DNA of 64,000 bases from positions 43,895-107,894 of the forward strand of contig JADKKF010000015.1 of the NCBI GenBank assembly GCA_016720635.1, read 5' to 3'. This stretch comes from Saprospiraceae bacterium (GTDB lineage: Bacteria > Bacteroidota > Bacteroidia > Chitinophagales > Saprospiraceae). The position numbers and the translations under genes were made by a program. Under the pieces are notes generated by a model, which worked only from the letters and a program-made list of their open reading frames with translations, did not search any database and had not been told where the DNA came from. How positions within the stretch are numbered: position 1 is the stretch's first letter; each line of letters starts with the position of its first letter. Shown one piece after another: positions 9,296-19,071 of the stretch.

Positions 9296-11491
9296 ATGGC
9301 AAATAAAATTATAAAGCCAATAGCGAATCATTGTATATTCATATTATTTGCTTGTGCTTTATTTTATTTTCCAACGAAAATATTTGCAACCCATATTATT
9401 GGGGGTGAAATAACGTATAAATGTCTCGGGAACAATAAGTTCATAATTTCTCTTACAGTATATCGGGACTGCAAAAATGGTAGTCCTAGTGCGCCATTTG
9501 ACGATCCAGCATATTTGGGTTTTTTTCTTCAAAACAACCAACTCGATACTACCATAGCCTCTAAAGGTGTTCTATACATGTACCTTAGAAACAATGACAC
9601 GCTTGCGCCTGTTCTTTTTTCTCCTTGTAGGGTCCAAAAAGATAGTATTTGCGTTCATACAACAACTTATTTTGATACCGTTTCTTTGCCTTTTCGGCAA
9701 GGTGGTTATAGACTTGTTTATCAAAGATGTTGTCGCAATGGTAGCATAGTCAATATACAAGAACCAATTGGGACAGGGGCAACTTTTTCTACTGATATTA
9801 CCGAACATGCATTGATGAATTGTAATAGTTCGCCAACATTTAAGGAGTGGCCACCTTTGTATATTTGCGTGGATGATCCAATTATTTTTGATCATTCAGG
9901 CGAGGACATGGAAGGCGATTCCATAGTATATGAACTTTGTGCACCGCTTAATGGCCCACCACCTGATTTACCACAGCCGAATCCACCAGGAAATCCGCCA
10001 TATCCAGAAGTGGTTTGGAAATCACCCTTTTCACTCAGTAATGTATTGAGTGGCGTACCGCTAATGATTGATAGACAGACTGGGTTATTGACAGGAACAC
10101 CCAATGTGTTGGGTCAGTTCGTTGTAGGTATTTGTATGAAGGAATATCGACTTGGGATATTGCAATCAATTGTGAGGAGAGATTTTCAATATAATGTAGG
10201 GTTATGTGGGACGGTTAGTGCTGTGTATACAGCTCCACTTTTTCAATGTTCGAAGACCATTTTTATAGAAAACGACAGTTCCGTTGCTAATACATTTGAA
10301 TGGATCTTGACTGATAGTATGGGCTTGACTACACGTCAGTTCAATCGTTCATTTAACTTCGATGTACCCAAAGAAGGTACCTATTATATTCGCCTAGTCG
10401 CCAATCCAAACTTTGATTGCGCTGATACAGCTTATCATCAAATACATATTTATGATGAAAAAATTACGCCTAATTTTACTTATGAAATAGTACAATGTAA
10501 TGCGGATTCTATTTTAATAAAGGTAGTAAATAACCCATCCATAGAAAATGATACAATCCAATGGATGAAAACCCAAATCGGTTTTGATAATTCGGTGGTA
10601 TCTTTTTTCAATCAAGATACAATTTTGGTATCATTGAAACGTGTCACTGATATCGATATTTTTCAAGAAATTGGGTCATCTAAAGGCTGTTATGATAGTT
10701 TATCAAAAAAAATAAATCTTCCCTTGTTAGATTCTGACTATCCATCTATTTTATCTTTATGTGAAAATAACACTCTAATTGTACGACCAGATAAAATTTT
10801 ACCGTGCAATTATACCTGGACTCCAACGACATATATCACAACTTCACCTTTTGAAGCTGTGGTTGGCATTAGTCCTGAAAGCAGCATTCAGTATATTGTA
10901 AAAATGGTTGGCTTGAATGATGTTTGTGTTGCCTATGATACTGTAAATGTTGTCCTTATACCAAAGGTATTGGATCTAGCCATTAATGCTTTACCTGATG
11001 AAATTCGCAAGGGTGCCAACTCTACTTTGACAGCGACATTTTTAAATAATTATACCTATATCTGGAGTCCTCAACAGAGTTTGTCTAGCTTTAACTTAAA
11101 TACAGCTATCGCAAATCCTACTGTTTCTACTCGATATTTTGTTACCATCACTTCACCCGATGGCTGTGTGGATACGACTTCTATCGTTTTAAGAGTTTTA
11201 GTAGATCCTTGTACGGAGCCATATTTGTTTATCCCAAATGCATTTAGCCCCAATGGAGATGGTGAAAATGATCAATGGCAAGTTAAAGGGAATGTTGTGA
11301 TTTCTTGCATTGTTTCTATTTTCGATAGATGGGGGCATCTTGTTTATCATTCTGACTCAGGCATACCTAGCTGGGATGGAAGATTTCAAGGACAAGACCT
11401 TCCTCCTGACGTCTATGGCTATTATTTAAAAATCATCTGTGAAGACCAAACTACCACACAAAGACAAGGGAATATCACCCTTGTCCGTTGA
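9296..11491 (+). CDS. Secreted protein with gliding-motility-associated C-terminal domain (paralogue)
   Basis: A 731-residue paralogue of the preceding protein, intact here. The signal peptide ends near TKIFA. The shared N-terminal domain begins THIIGGEITYKC and carries the same landmarks as its neighbour: YRDCKNG, FDDPA, YQRCCRNG, RRDFQYNVG. Two or three shorter beta modules follow. The C-terminus is a type B T9SS sorting domain (FIPNAFSPNGDGENDQW, IFDRWGHLVYHS, DVYGYYLKIIC, GNITLVR). It is therefore expected to cross the outer membrane through the type IX system and be displayed or shed. It is shorter than its neighbour because it has fewer repeat modules. The pair looks like a tandem duplication in which the middle has changed and both ends are conserved. 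The ligand is unknown. Confidence 0.9.
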   Translation: MANKIIKPIANHCIFILFACALFYFPTKIFATHIIGGEITYKCLGNNKFIISLTVYRDCKNGSPSAPFDDPAYLGFFLQNNQLDTTIASKGVLYMYLRNNDTLAPVLFSPCRVQKDSICVHTTTYFDTVSLPFRQGGYRLVYQRCCRNGSIVNIQEPIGTGATFSTDITEHALMNCNSSPTFKEWPPLYICVDDPIIFDHSGEDMEGDSIVYELCAPLNGPPPDLPQPNPPGNPPYPEVVWKSPFSLSNVLSGVPLMIDRQTGLLTGTPNVLGQFVVGICMKEYRLGILQSIVRRDFQYNVGLCGTVSAVYTAPLFQCSKTIFIENDSSVANTFEWILTDSMGLTTRQFNRSFNFDVPKEGTYYIRLVANPNFDCADTAYHQIHIYDEKITPNFTYEIVQCNADSILIKVVNNPSIENDTIQWMKTQIGFDNSVVSFFNQDTILVSLKRVTDIDIFQEIGSSKGCYDSLSKKINLPLLDSDYPSILSLCENNTLIVRPDKILPCNYTWTPTTYITTSPFEAVVGISPESSIQYIVKMVGLNDVCVAYDTVNVVLIPKVLDLAINALPDEIRKGANSTLTATFLNNYTYIWSPQQSLSSFNLNTAIANPTVSTRYFVTITSPDGCVDTTSIVLRVLVDPCTEPYLFIPNAFSPNGDGENDQWQVKGNVVISCIVSIFDRWGHLVYHSDSGIPSWDGRFQGQDLPPDVYGYYLKIICEDQTTTQRQGNITLVR

Positions 11492-11625
11492 TTTCAAATG
11501 TTAAATATTTGTTAAAAAAATATGCATAGCAATTAATGATTATGTATAAAGAATTGTAATACAGCGTATTGCAACTATATAGTAGTATGCATAAAATTGA
11601 GCAATGTGATAAATGGTATTATGTA

Positions 11626-11657
11626 TTGCATAGTATATTGTTTTGTATATATATTTG
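11626..11657 (+). promoter_or_regulatory. Candidate Bacteroidota promoter for padR-pspC
   Basis: TATATTTG at 11650-11657 matches the Bacteroidota -7 consensus TAnnTTTG. A TTG at 11626-11628, 21 nt upstream, can serve as the -33 element. Transcription would start about 12 nt before the padR ATG at 11676. The surrounding 170 bp is AT-rich with ATGTATTGCAT-like direct and inverted repeats that could be regulator-binding sites. Confidence 0.5.
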
Positions 11658-11675
11658 CATTGTCAATTACTTATT

Positions 11676-11999
11676 ATGAATATAGAGAATACAAAAGCAC
11701 AAATGCGAAAAGGCATACTCGAGATGAGTATTCTAGCCATCGTCGCAAGAGGGGAGGCCTATCCAAGTGACATTATCAAAGCTCTTAAGGATATGGACTT
11801 AATCATAGTGGAAGGGACTCTTTATCCTTTATTAACCCGGTTGAAGAATTATCATTTGTTGGACTATCGGTGGGAAGAATCCAACAGTGGTCCTCCTCGT
11901 AAATACTTTTCACTTACAGATGAAGGCCAGCGGGTTTATTTGGAATTAAAGGAAGCTTGGCACGATTTTGTCATCTGCGTAAATAATATCATTAAATAA
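11676..11999 (+). CDS. PadR-family transcriptional regulator
   Basis: A 107-residue winged-helix regulator of the small PadR class. It has the N-terminal run MRKGILEMSILAIVARGEAY, the recognition-helix region VEGTLYPLLTRLKNYHLLDY, and the wing SGPPRKYFSLTDEGQRVY. The ATG at 11676 is preferred to an upstream start at 11643, because the longer form adds an unrelated hydrophobic leader that overlaps the promoter box. It lies 16 bp upstream of a PspC-domain gene. PadR-PspC pairs are common in Bacteroidota, and by analogy the regulator probably represses the pair in response to a membrane-related or small-molecule signal, but no ligand can be read from the sequence. Confidence 0.92.
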   Translation: MNIENTKAQMRKGILEMSILAIVARGEAYPSDIIKALKDMDLIIVEGTLYPLLTRLKNYHLLDYRWEESNSGPPRKYFSLTDEGQRVYLELKEAWHDFVICVNNIIK

Positions 12000-12015
12000 A
12001 ATAAAATCAACCAAT

Positions 12016-14082
12016 ATGAACAAGATCATACAGATAAATTTAGGAGGCGCGGCCCTGACGCTTGACGACGATGCGTACGAGTTGTTGAAGACATATTTAC
12101 AAAAAATTAAGAGAGCATTTAATGACGCCAGTAGCCATGATGAGTTGATTAAGGACTTTGAAACCCGGATAGCTGAATTGTTGCAAGAAAAGAATCCAGG
12201 TAGTTCGATTTATTCCCGAAAAAATGTAGAAGCAGTAATAGCTGTCTTGGGTGAGCCTGAACAAATATTGGAAGAGTCTTCTAGCGAGGCTGGACCAAGG
12301 AATAATTATAGCCAAGAAGATTCCACATTCAACCCAGGTCGCAGACTCTATCGACATGGCCATGACAAAGTGGTGGCTGGTGTTTGTGCTGGATTAGCGC
12401 AGTATTTAGGCATTAAAGATCCCCTATGGGTGCGAATTGGCTTTGTAATTTTAATTTGGGTTTTTGGTATCCCTATTTGGATATATTTATTGTTATGGAT
12501 AGTCTTACCTGAGGCAAAATCACCTTCAGAGTATTTGGAAATGCAAGGAAAGCCAATCAATTTTGATAACATAAATAATATCATAAATGAAGGTGTTGAC
12601 AAAATTAAATCTTTTGCTACGTCTTCTGACACTAACGCAGGAAAATTTAATTTTGAAACCAAAAGGACGATTTTTGAAAATTTTGGGGATTTTCTTAAAA
12701 AAATGGGGGGATTGCTATTGGTAATTTTGGGAATCGTCATTTTAATAGGTGCGATTACGTCTTTTTTTTCTTTTACAGCTAGTTTGATTGTAGCTGCGGC
12801 TTTCATTCCCAGTTTTTTTGGAGACAATACCTTTTGGAATTATATGATGGTTATAAGTTTGTATTTATTGATTGCCATTCCCTTATTTTATATCATCTTT
12901 TGGTTTATTAATTATTTAAGGAATAGAAAAATTTCCCCTAAGGCTTATTGGATTGGGCTTGGAACGTGGCTTTTATGCCTCATTTTTACGATAGTATGCG
13001 GTATAAGATTATTGTCGGATTTTTCAACTCACCAATATATCACCAATGAACTGAGCATCACCCAACCTTATGGCGATACGCTCATTGTCGTACCAGCACA
13101 GTATGATAAAATACAAGGCTCTTTCCATCTAACCAAATGGAAAATTTCTAATATGAATGGAAATCCTTTTTTAGGAGACGATATCGATTTATTGATTACC
13201 ACGAGTCCCGATCAAGAGTACCACTTATTCGAGAAAATAGGTGCTTTTGGTAGCGATGAAAACGAGGCTCAAGCCAATGCTAAAGAACTTAGTGCTGAAT
13301 ATCATATTGAAGGGCGTGTTTTATCGTTGCCCTCTAGATACAATTTGTCAAAAGATAGCCGCTGGCGAGTTCAGGCTGCTAGTGTTGAGTTGCAAGTGCC
13401 CAAGGGTAAATTCGTTAAAATTGGGGAAGGAATAAATCATCGCTACGATATACTTATCAAGTCAGAGGATGATTTCAAACGAAGACGATCTGTTGAGGTA
13501 GGCGATATTGTAAGTAGCAATGGTGTAGAAATATCTATCAACAATGATAGTCCTTGGTCTAATGAAGTCGATATTGATGGTGACAATACCTTCAAAATCA
13601 AGAAAAGTTATGCACCGCAGACAGTCACAAATTCACCACTTCACATAGATCTAGACAATTTGCCAGCAGAAATTAATTTTTCAAAAGAAAAATTTGGCAA
13701 TTATGATGACATCGAGCTTACCATTAAGCCCAGCAGTTCAGGCGATTATAACCTTACTTCCTTTTTATCAGCAACTTTGGACGAGGGTAGAAAAAAATTG
13801 GACTTTAAAATGGTTGAATATCCAATTTTATTCGAAGGTAAACACTTGTCGCTAAGTCCTAATTTTTATTTTAGTGTAGATCAAGGATGGGTATCCCCTA
13901 AGCTGTCCATAGAACTTGAAATTCCATTAAATGCCAGAGTAACTTTTGATAAGGGGATTTCTTCCATCCTTTCTAGTAATGGAATTCAGCAATATAATGA
14001 TTACGACATTGATAATCCGAGCCAAATTTGGAAAATGACCCAAGAAGGCCTTTTACCATTGAATTTGTCCTCCGATAAATAA
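12016..14082 (+). CDS. PspC-domain multi-pass membrane protein
   Basis: A 688-residue protein. The first 90 residues form a helical cytosolic region (IQINLGGAALTLDDDAYELL, then FETRIAELL). Residues about 110-168 are a PspC domain (RRLYRHGHDKVVAGVCAGLA, then a membrane helix ending YLLLWIVLPEAKSP). Four further membrane segments lie near 228-345. The remaining C-terminal half (about 350-685) is beta-rich, probably periplasmic, and resembles the adhesin-like C-terminal regions common in such Bacteroidota proteins. PspC domains are known from the phage-shock envelope-stress response. With the PadR regulator 16 bp upstream it probably forms a two-gene envelope-stress unit. The domain is clear; the exact function is inferred. 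Confidence 0.88.
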   Translation: MNKIIQINLGGAALTLDDDAYELLKTYLQKIKRAFNDASSHDELIKDFETRIAELLQEKNPGSSIYSRKNVEAVIAVLGEPEQILEESSSEAGPRNNYSQEDSTFNPGRRLYRHGHDKVVAGVCAGLAQYLGIKDPLWVRIGFVILIWVFGIPIWIYLLLWIVLPEAKSPSEYLEMQGKPINFDNINNIINEGVDKIKSFATSSDTNAGKFNFETKRTIFENFGDFLKKMGGLLLVILGIVILIGAITSFFSFTASLIVAAAFIPSFFGDNTFWNYMMVISLYLLIAIPLFYIIFWFINYLRNRKISPKAYWIGLGTWLLCLIFTIVCGIRLLSDFSTHQYITNELSITQPYGDTLIVVPAQYDKIQGSFHLTKWKISNMNGNPFLGDDIDLLITTSPDQEYHLFEKIGAFGSDENEAQANAKELSAEYHIEGRVLSLPSRYNLSKDSRWRVQAASVELQVPKGKFVKIGEGINHRYDILIKSEDDFKRRRSVEVGDIVSSNGVEISINNDSPWSNEVDIDGDNTFKIKKSYAPQTVTNSPLHIDLDNLPAEINFSKEKFGNYDDIELTIKPSSSGDYNLTSFLSATLDEGRKKLDFKMVEYPILFEGKHLSLSPNFYFSVDQGWVSPKLSIELEIPLNARVTFDKGISSILSSNGIQQYNDYDIDNPSQIWKMTQEGLLPLNLSSDK

Positions 14083-14115
14083 TGATTAGTACTTGAGAGA
14101 TCCCAAAAAAGGATA

Positions 14116-14166
14116 AATCTTGGATCGAGTTTTGGCTATTTTAAAGGCGATTCTTGATCCAAGATT
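14116..14166. other. Long inverted repeat between convergent genes
   Basis: AATCTTGGATC at 14116-14126 is perfectly inverted at 14156-14166 (GATCCAAGATT), separated by 29 nt. The right arm lies inside the last codons of the minus-strand kinase gene. It falls between convergent genes and could help end transcription from either side, but it has no clear T-tract, so terminator function is only a guess. Confidence 0.3.
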
Positions 14167-14983
14167 CTAGGGGATCTTTAACACATGATACTGTTGGGAA
14201 ACCAAATTTTAGCCCAGTTTCCTTGATATGTTTTTCGAAATAATGTGCAATGCTACCATATAAAATTATGGGTAATTTCCTTTGGTAAGGGACAATAAGT
14301 TGCTTGTAAAAATCTTCGAAATGACGGTCGATTAACTCTTGAACCGATTTTTCTTCAATACAAGCATTCAAATGTACGACCAACCCAGCCACAAAAGATT
14401 TAGGATCGGGGTGTTCGAAAAGGAACTTGCGAAATGCAAGTAAAGCCTGATCTGCAAGTACTTTTGTTCTCAAAATTTCTGGACAGGTTCGGTTGAAAAC
14501 TGCGTGGATGATTGATTTGCCTAGCACATATCCGCTGCCGAAATCTCCGTACAAAAATCCAAGTGATGGTATTTGGTCGATAACCGAATCATTTTCTACC
14601 ACACAAGTATTGGAGCCCGTGCCTAATATTCCCACGATTTTTGGCTCTTGACTTGGGTCGGCTTCTAAAACTAGATTTAAATCAGACTTGACAGAAATAT
14701 TTTTTGTATTTGGAAAAATATCATGAAGTAAATCCTTGACGATTTGGTTCTTCGTAGAATTGATACAACCCGCACCATAATAAAAGATTTGATTAGGTGA
14801 ATAATGGCTAAGTTTTGCCTTCCAATCTTTTAGGACTTCTTGCCTATATTCGAGATTTTCATTCAAAGGATTAAATCCTCTAGCTTGAAGGTATAGCGTC
14901 TCTTCTAGGGACATGAAAGCCCAATTGGACTTAGTACTTCCACAGTCAACTATGAGGGTATATGGGACCAATTTGGATTGCAT
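14141..14983 (-). CDS. BadF/BadG/BcrA/BcrD-type sugar kinase (N-acetylglucosamine kinase-like)
   Basis: A 280-residue protein of the ASKHA fold. The N-terminal phosphate loop is LIVDCGSTKSNWAFM (about residues 9-23). The second nucleotide motif, GILGTGSNTCVVE, lies near 118-130, followed by GFLYGDFGSGYVLGK. These match the BadF-type ATPase family. Single-domain members of this length in Bacteroidota resemble eukaryotic N-acetylglucosamine kinase, so phosphorylation of an amino sugar from peptidoglycan or chitin turnover is the best guess. It is the last gene of a tight minus-strand run: aspartate kinase, PaiB-like protein, this gene, with gaps of 2 and 5 bp. Substrate assignment is inference. 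Confidence 0.8.
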   Translation of the reverse strand: MQSKLVPYTLIVDCGSTKSNWAFMSLEETLYLQARGFNPLNENLEYRQEVLKDWKAKLSHYSPNQIFYYGAGCINSTKNQIVKDLLHDIFPNTKNISVKSDLNLVLEADPSQEPKIVGILGTGSNTCVVENDSVIDQIPSLGFLYGDFGSGYVLGKSIIHAVFNRTCPEILRTKVLADQALLAFRKFLFEHPDPKSFVAGLVVHLNACIEEKSVQELIDRHFEDFYKQLIVPYQRKLPIILYGSIAHYFEKHIKETGLKFGFPTVSCVKDPLESWIKNRL

Positions 14984-14988
14984 TTTTT

Positions 14989-15612
14989 TTAATGAAATAA
15001 ATGTGGGCGAATAGCTTTCATAGACTCTGCCATTTCCAATTCATTTTTGGCCTCTAACTGAATGACTATATTTTTAAAATCTTCATCATCTCTATTTTGG
15101 CTTAGTTTTTTTGCCGCAAAAGTTTCGGTAAATCGTATTTCCAATCCAATGATGCCTGGTAAATGGTCTGAAATAAGTTTTTCACTCAAAGATTCGAAAG
15201 TTCGCCCATTTTTGCTAGAAGATTCGTAGTGATTTGTTAGACTTTTCAATGCAGGTATGAGCTCTTCTAGGGATTGAATATGAAGTATTCCATTGCCTTT
15301 TACACTGATATAATTGAGGGTACTTACATTTTCATTTTTATACCAAGAAGAAGAAATATAGGTTGGGCTATGAAGTATTTGGATAGTGCACGATTGCCCT
15401 TCTTTCAATAATTTCGACTGTTTGTTAGCCTTTGAAATATGGGTTAATGCTCCGATTAGTTTATCGTCTTTGTCGAAGAGAAATTCAAATGGCAAAATGG
15501 TGGTTTCCGTTAGATTGCCGTGACTTGAAATAAAAAGACCGTGATTATTTTGTGTTAAAAACGTTTTTATCTCGGTCGGATCGTTCCAGCGATATTTCAA
15601 CGGAATATGCAT
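14989..15612 (-). CDS. PaiB-type FMN-binding split-barrel protein
   Basis: A 207-residue protein matching the PaiB / FMN-binding negative transcriptional regulator family. It begins MHIPLKYRWND, has the flavin-barrel strand GLFISSHGNLTETTILPFEF, and the family motif CTIQILHSPTYISSSWY followed by a strand around NYISVKGNG. Bacillus PaiB affects sporulation and protease genes, but most members are best described as flavin-binding proteins of unknown reaction. It lies 2 bp downstream of the aspartate kinase and 5 bp upstream of the BadF-type kinase, so the three are probably co-transcribed. No DNA-binding domain is visible. Confidence 0.82.
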   Translation of the reverse strand: MHIPLKYRWNDPTEIKTFLTQNNHGLFISSHGNLTETTILPFEFLFDKDDKLIGALTHISKANKQSKLLKEGQSCTIQILHSPTYISSSWYKNENVSTLNYISVKGNGILHIQSLEELIPALKSLTNHYESSSKNGRTFESLSEKLISDHLPGIIGLEIRFTETFAAKKLSQNRDDEDFKNIVIQLEAKNELEMAESMKAIRPHLFH

Positions 15613-15614
15613 AA

Positions 15615-16898
15615 TCAGTGTTTTAATGTCATCAAAGGAATATCTTTTACGGCCATTTGAAGGGTTTTGTCAGTGCGATCCTCCATGCCGATTAGTTTAT
15701 TTTCTTTTAAATGTTCTATCATTTGATCGGTAAAATGTCTTACGGTATAAACTTGAAATCCATCTTGTCGGCTGATATTGAAATTAGCCTCCAATTCAGC
15801 ACAAAGACTGTCTATTTTTCCAGTATCATTATTAACTGAAACAGAAAAACTGATGGCAGAGTTGCGCATCATATTGATTTTGATACGATACTTTGCGAAA
15901 AGATCGAAAATCATCGCGAGATGAGATTCTACGACGAATGAAAAGTCCCTCGTCGTAATTTTTAACAAAATTTGATTTTTTTCAACCATCACCACAGGTG
16001 GGTAATTTAGATCCGAAAACGAACTGATGATGGTACCTTCGGCATCAGGGTCCAGAAATGATTTCACGTAAAGAGGAATGCTTTTGTTTTGAATGGGTTT
16101 GATTGTCTTTGGATGTATCACCGTGGCGCCGTAATAGGTCATTTCGATGGCTTCTTGATAAGATAATTTATCGAGTTTTTGGACATTGTCAAAAAGTCTA
16201 GGGTCAGCTGTCAATACTCCGCTAACATCTTTCCAAATAACCATGGCCTCACCATGAAGACAATGCGATAATATAGCTGCAGACTAATCACTACCTTCGC
16301 GGCCTAGAGTTGTAGTCTCATTGTCTTTGGTCGCTCCGATAAAGCCTTGAGTGACACAAACGATGCCTTCTTTGATTATAGGTGTTATTAATTCATTGGT
16401 TTTCTTTAGCGTTTCTTCCCATTGGATCTTCCCTTCTCGATAGGTCTCATCTGTGATGATAATATCCCTAGAATCCACCCATTTGTTGGTTATATTTTCT
16501 CTGTTGAGATAATTGGAGACAATTCTCGTAGAAAGTAATTCTCCGATGCTAACGATTTGGTCGTAAACGTAATCATAGGCCCTTGCAGGAGGCTCTTCCA
16601 AAACCCATTCAACCTCGGCAAATAAATCGCTGAGCAAATCATCCAAACTTGGGTCTTCCCCAAGAAGCCCATGAAGCAAAGCCAAATGATAATCTTTAAC
16701 GTACTGCCATTTCGTATTAAGGTCTTCATGGCCTTTTGTATAAGAATTAACAACCTCTTCAAGTGCATTGGTTATCTTCCCTGAGGCTGAAATCACTACA
16801 ATTAATTGAGATGTCCTATATTTTTTAATAATATTTGCTACGTTTTTTATCCCTTCCACATCTTTAATCGATGCCCCTCCGAATTTGAAAACTTTCAT
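15615..16898 (-). CDS. Aspartate kinase interrupted by an in-frame amber codon
   Basis: Monofunctional aspartate kinase, about 427 codons, catalysing the first step from aspartate to lysine, threonine and methionine. The N-terminal kinase motif is VFKFGGAS (residues 3-10). GFIGATKDNETTTLGREGSD ends immediately before a TAG codon (16284-16286 on the plus strand). The reading frame is unchanged after it: SAAILSHCLHGEAMVIWKDV, then TADPR and the C-terminal ACT regions (about 290-420). The family has an aromatic residue, usually Tyr, at this position (GREGSDY), so TAT or TAC to TAG by one substitution explains it. This is either a nonsense mutation or a base-call error, not a frameshift. Nothing suggests amber suppression. 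The PaiB-like gene starts 2 bp downstream. Confidence 0.88.
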
Positions 16899-17023
16899 GT
16901 CGATTTCTTAATATTTTATTATTCAGGCGCAAAATTAATAGGTTTTGGGGTTATTTTGGTATATTTGAAAACTTCGTATCTATTGATTTTATGGTTGAAC
17001 GAATTTTTAATTAAATTTAGCTT

Positions 17024-18994
17024 ATGGTATTGCGATTTGGTGCTTGTTTTTGCATTTTTTATTTGTTCCTAATTCAGGTTTTACATTGTCAGAATATGCC
17101 TTTTAATTCGTCAAATTATCCTATTTATAGTAAAAATGACCTTGGCTTGACTACTGTTGATCAACGGTTTCAAATAAAAGTTTATGCGCCGACGGCTGAT
17201 TCAGTTCGTTTTAATATTTATAAAAATGGGCAAGGCGGAGCACCTAGTTTGACAGAATATGGTGTAAAAACAGAACAGGGGGTCTGGCTATGTGTTTTAC
17301 CTGAAAAATGGCTTAAACATTATTATACCATCCAAACTTTGAGAAGTGGAATCTGGAGCCATGAAGTGTGCGACCCTTATGCCAAAATCGTGGGTGTCAA
17401 TGGTGACAGGGCATACCTTCTTACAGATATTTTTAAGCAAAAAAAAGTATCAACCAAGCCAATAAAAACAAGGCCTTATACTGATGCATCTATTTACGAA
17501 TTGCATCTGCGGGATATAAGTGTTCACCCAAGTTCTGGTGTCAAAAACAAAGGGACTTTTCTAGGATTTTCAGAAATAGATTCCAAGTCTCCTCAAGGAC
17601 TACTCACTGGGCTTAGTCACATAAAGGATATGGGTTTTACGCATGTCCATATTTTGCCATTCTTTGACTTCAAGTCCATCGACGAAACAAAAAAGCCATA
17701 TAATTACAATTGGGGTTATGATCCCAAAAATTACAATGCTTTAGAAGGCAGTTTTGCCACGGATGTCTATAATCCGCTTACTAGGATTCTAGAGTTTAAA
17801 AAAATGGTTGATGCCATTCATAATCAAGGGATAAAAGTAATCATGGACGTGGTTTATAACCATACAGGAGCTTCCCAAGAATCAAATTTTCATCAAATCG
17901 AGCCTGGTTATTATCACCGCATAAAGCCAGATGGTAAATGGTCAGATGCTTCAGCTTGTGGAAATGAAACCGCCTCCGAAAGGCCAATGATGCGCAAATT
18001 CATGATTGAGAGTTTATTACACTGGATGAAAAATTTTGGCATAGATGGATTTAGATTTGATTTAATGGGTATCCACGACATCGGGACCATGAATGAAATT
18101 TCAATGGCAATAAAAAAAGAAAATCCCGATGCTTTGCTCTATGGGGAAGGATGGACCGCTGGAGATGCTATGATCCCCGAACCAAATCGCGCCCTTAAAA
18201 AGTATGTTTCCAAATTAGACCAAATAGCTGTATTTAGCGATGATTACAGAGATGGAATCAAAGGATATGTCTTTGATTCAAAAAGCTTGGGTTTTGTTCA
18301 AGGAAATAATTCGATGATGGAGACCATAAAGTTTGGTTTCGTGGGGTCAATGGATCATCCCCAAGTGGATATGTCGAAGTGCTTTTATGACAAAATTCCT
18401 TATGCCAATGCAACGGGTCAGGTGATCCAATACGCTGATTGCCACGATAATTTATGCTTGTGGGATAAAGTTCTGGCTTCTACTCCCCATACAAATAGCA
18501 AAGATAGAATCGCCATGCATACTATGGCTTTGGGCTTGGTTTTTACAAGTCAAGGAATACCATTTATTGCTGCTGGAACGGAGTTTTTGAGGGATAAAAA
18601 AGGCGTTGAAAATTCATTCGAAAGCCCAGATTCGGTTAATTCTATTGACTGGAACTTGAAATCAAAGAATATTGAGGTTTGTAATTTTACTAAAAAATTG
18701 ATGGCTATTCGAAAAGCCCATAAACTATTCCGCATGAACTCAAAATCAGAGATCCAAAGGCAGGTGTCATTTGAAAAATCTACGGATTGGGTTTTCGTCG
18801 CTGAGCTAAGTAGAGGCAAAATGAAAGACTCGTGGAAAAAAGCTATGGTGATAGCGAATAGTTCAAATGAAGAAAAAGAATTGAACTTGCCGAATCCAGG
18901 CTGGCAACTAGCTATATCAAATCAAGTGATTGGCTCATTTGTTTCAAATATAAAAATCCCACCTCATGGCTTTTGTATTTTATATAAAAAATAA
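17024..18994 (+). CDS. Secreted type I pullulanase-like GH13 enzyme
   Basis: A 656-residue alpha-glucan debranching enzyme. An N-terminal hydrophobic signal (about residues 1-22, ending HCQN) indicates export. A carbohydrate-binding-48-like beta domain (about 40-130, FQIKVYAPTADSVRFNIY) precedes the GH13 barrel. The pullulanase I signature YNWGYDP is present, followed by VIMDVVYNHTG. The catalytic set is complete: nucleophile Asp in GFRFDLMG, acid/base Glu in LYGEGW, and the transition-state Asp in ADCHDN. It would cleave alpha-1,6 links in pullulan, glycogen or starch dextrins in the periplasm or at the surface. It stands apart from the divergent aspartate kinase operon and has no T9SS sorting domain. 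Confidence 0.9.
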   Translation: MVLRFGACFCIFYLFLIQVLHCQNMPFNSSNYPIYSKNDLGLTTVDQRFQIKVYAPTADSVRFNIYKNGQGGAPSLTEYGVKTEQGVWLCVLPEKWLKHYYTIQTLRSGIWSHEVCDPYAKIVGVNGDRAYLLTDIFKQKKVSTKPIKTRPYTDASIYELHLRDISVHPSSGVKNKGTFLGFSEIDSKSPQGLLTGLSHIKDMGFTHVHILPFFDFKSIDETKKPYNYNWGYDPKNYNALEGSFATDVYNPLTRILEFKKMVDAIHNQGIKVIMDVVYNHTGASQESNFHQIEPGYYHRIKPDGKWSDASACGNETASERPMMRKFMIESLLHWMKNFGIDGFRFDLMGIHDIGTMNEISMAIKKENPDALLYGEGWTAGDAMIPEPNRALKKYVSKLDQIAVFSDDYRDGIKGYVFDSKSLGFVQGNNSMMETIKFGFVGSMDHPQVDMSKCFYDKIPYANATGQVIQYADCHDNLCLWDKVLASTPHTNSKDRIAMHTMALGLVFTSQGIPFIAAGTEFLRDKKGVENSFESPDSVNSIDWNLKSKNIEVCNFTKKLMAIRKAHKLFRMNSKSEIQRQVSFEKSTDWVFVAELSRGKMKDSWKKAMVIANSSNEEKELNLPNPGWQLAISNQVIGSFVSNIKIPPHGFCILYKK

Positions 18995-19071
18995 AAAATG
19001 ATTGCTTCCAAAAACTTTTTCAAGGTTTGAATCATACTAATGAGAGAATTTAAACTCAATTTAAAAAAAGA

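Noticed and set aside
9359..9895. Several short frames opposite or across the second surface-protein gene
   Set aside because: All lie inside a long, well-supported gene and lack their own start context or similarity.
16245..16283. Two separate aspartate kinase genes
   Set aside because: The two pieces are in the same frame and join across a single TAG with conserved residues on both sides, so it is one gene.
16284..16286. Amber codon read as pyrrolysine or a suppressor site
   Set aside because: The family has an aromatic residue here, no pyrrolysine genes are seen, and the organism type makes it unlikely.
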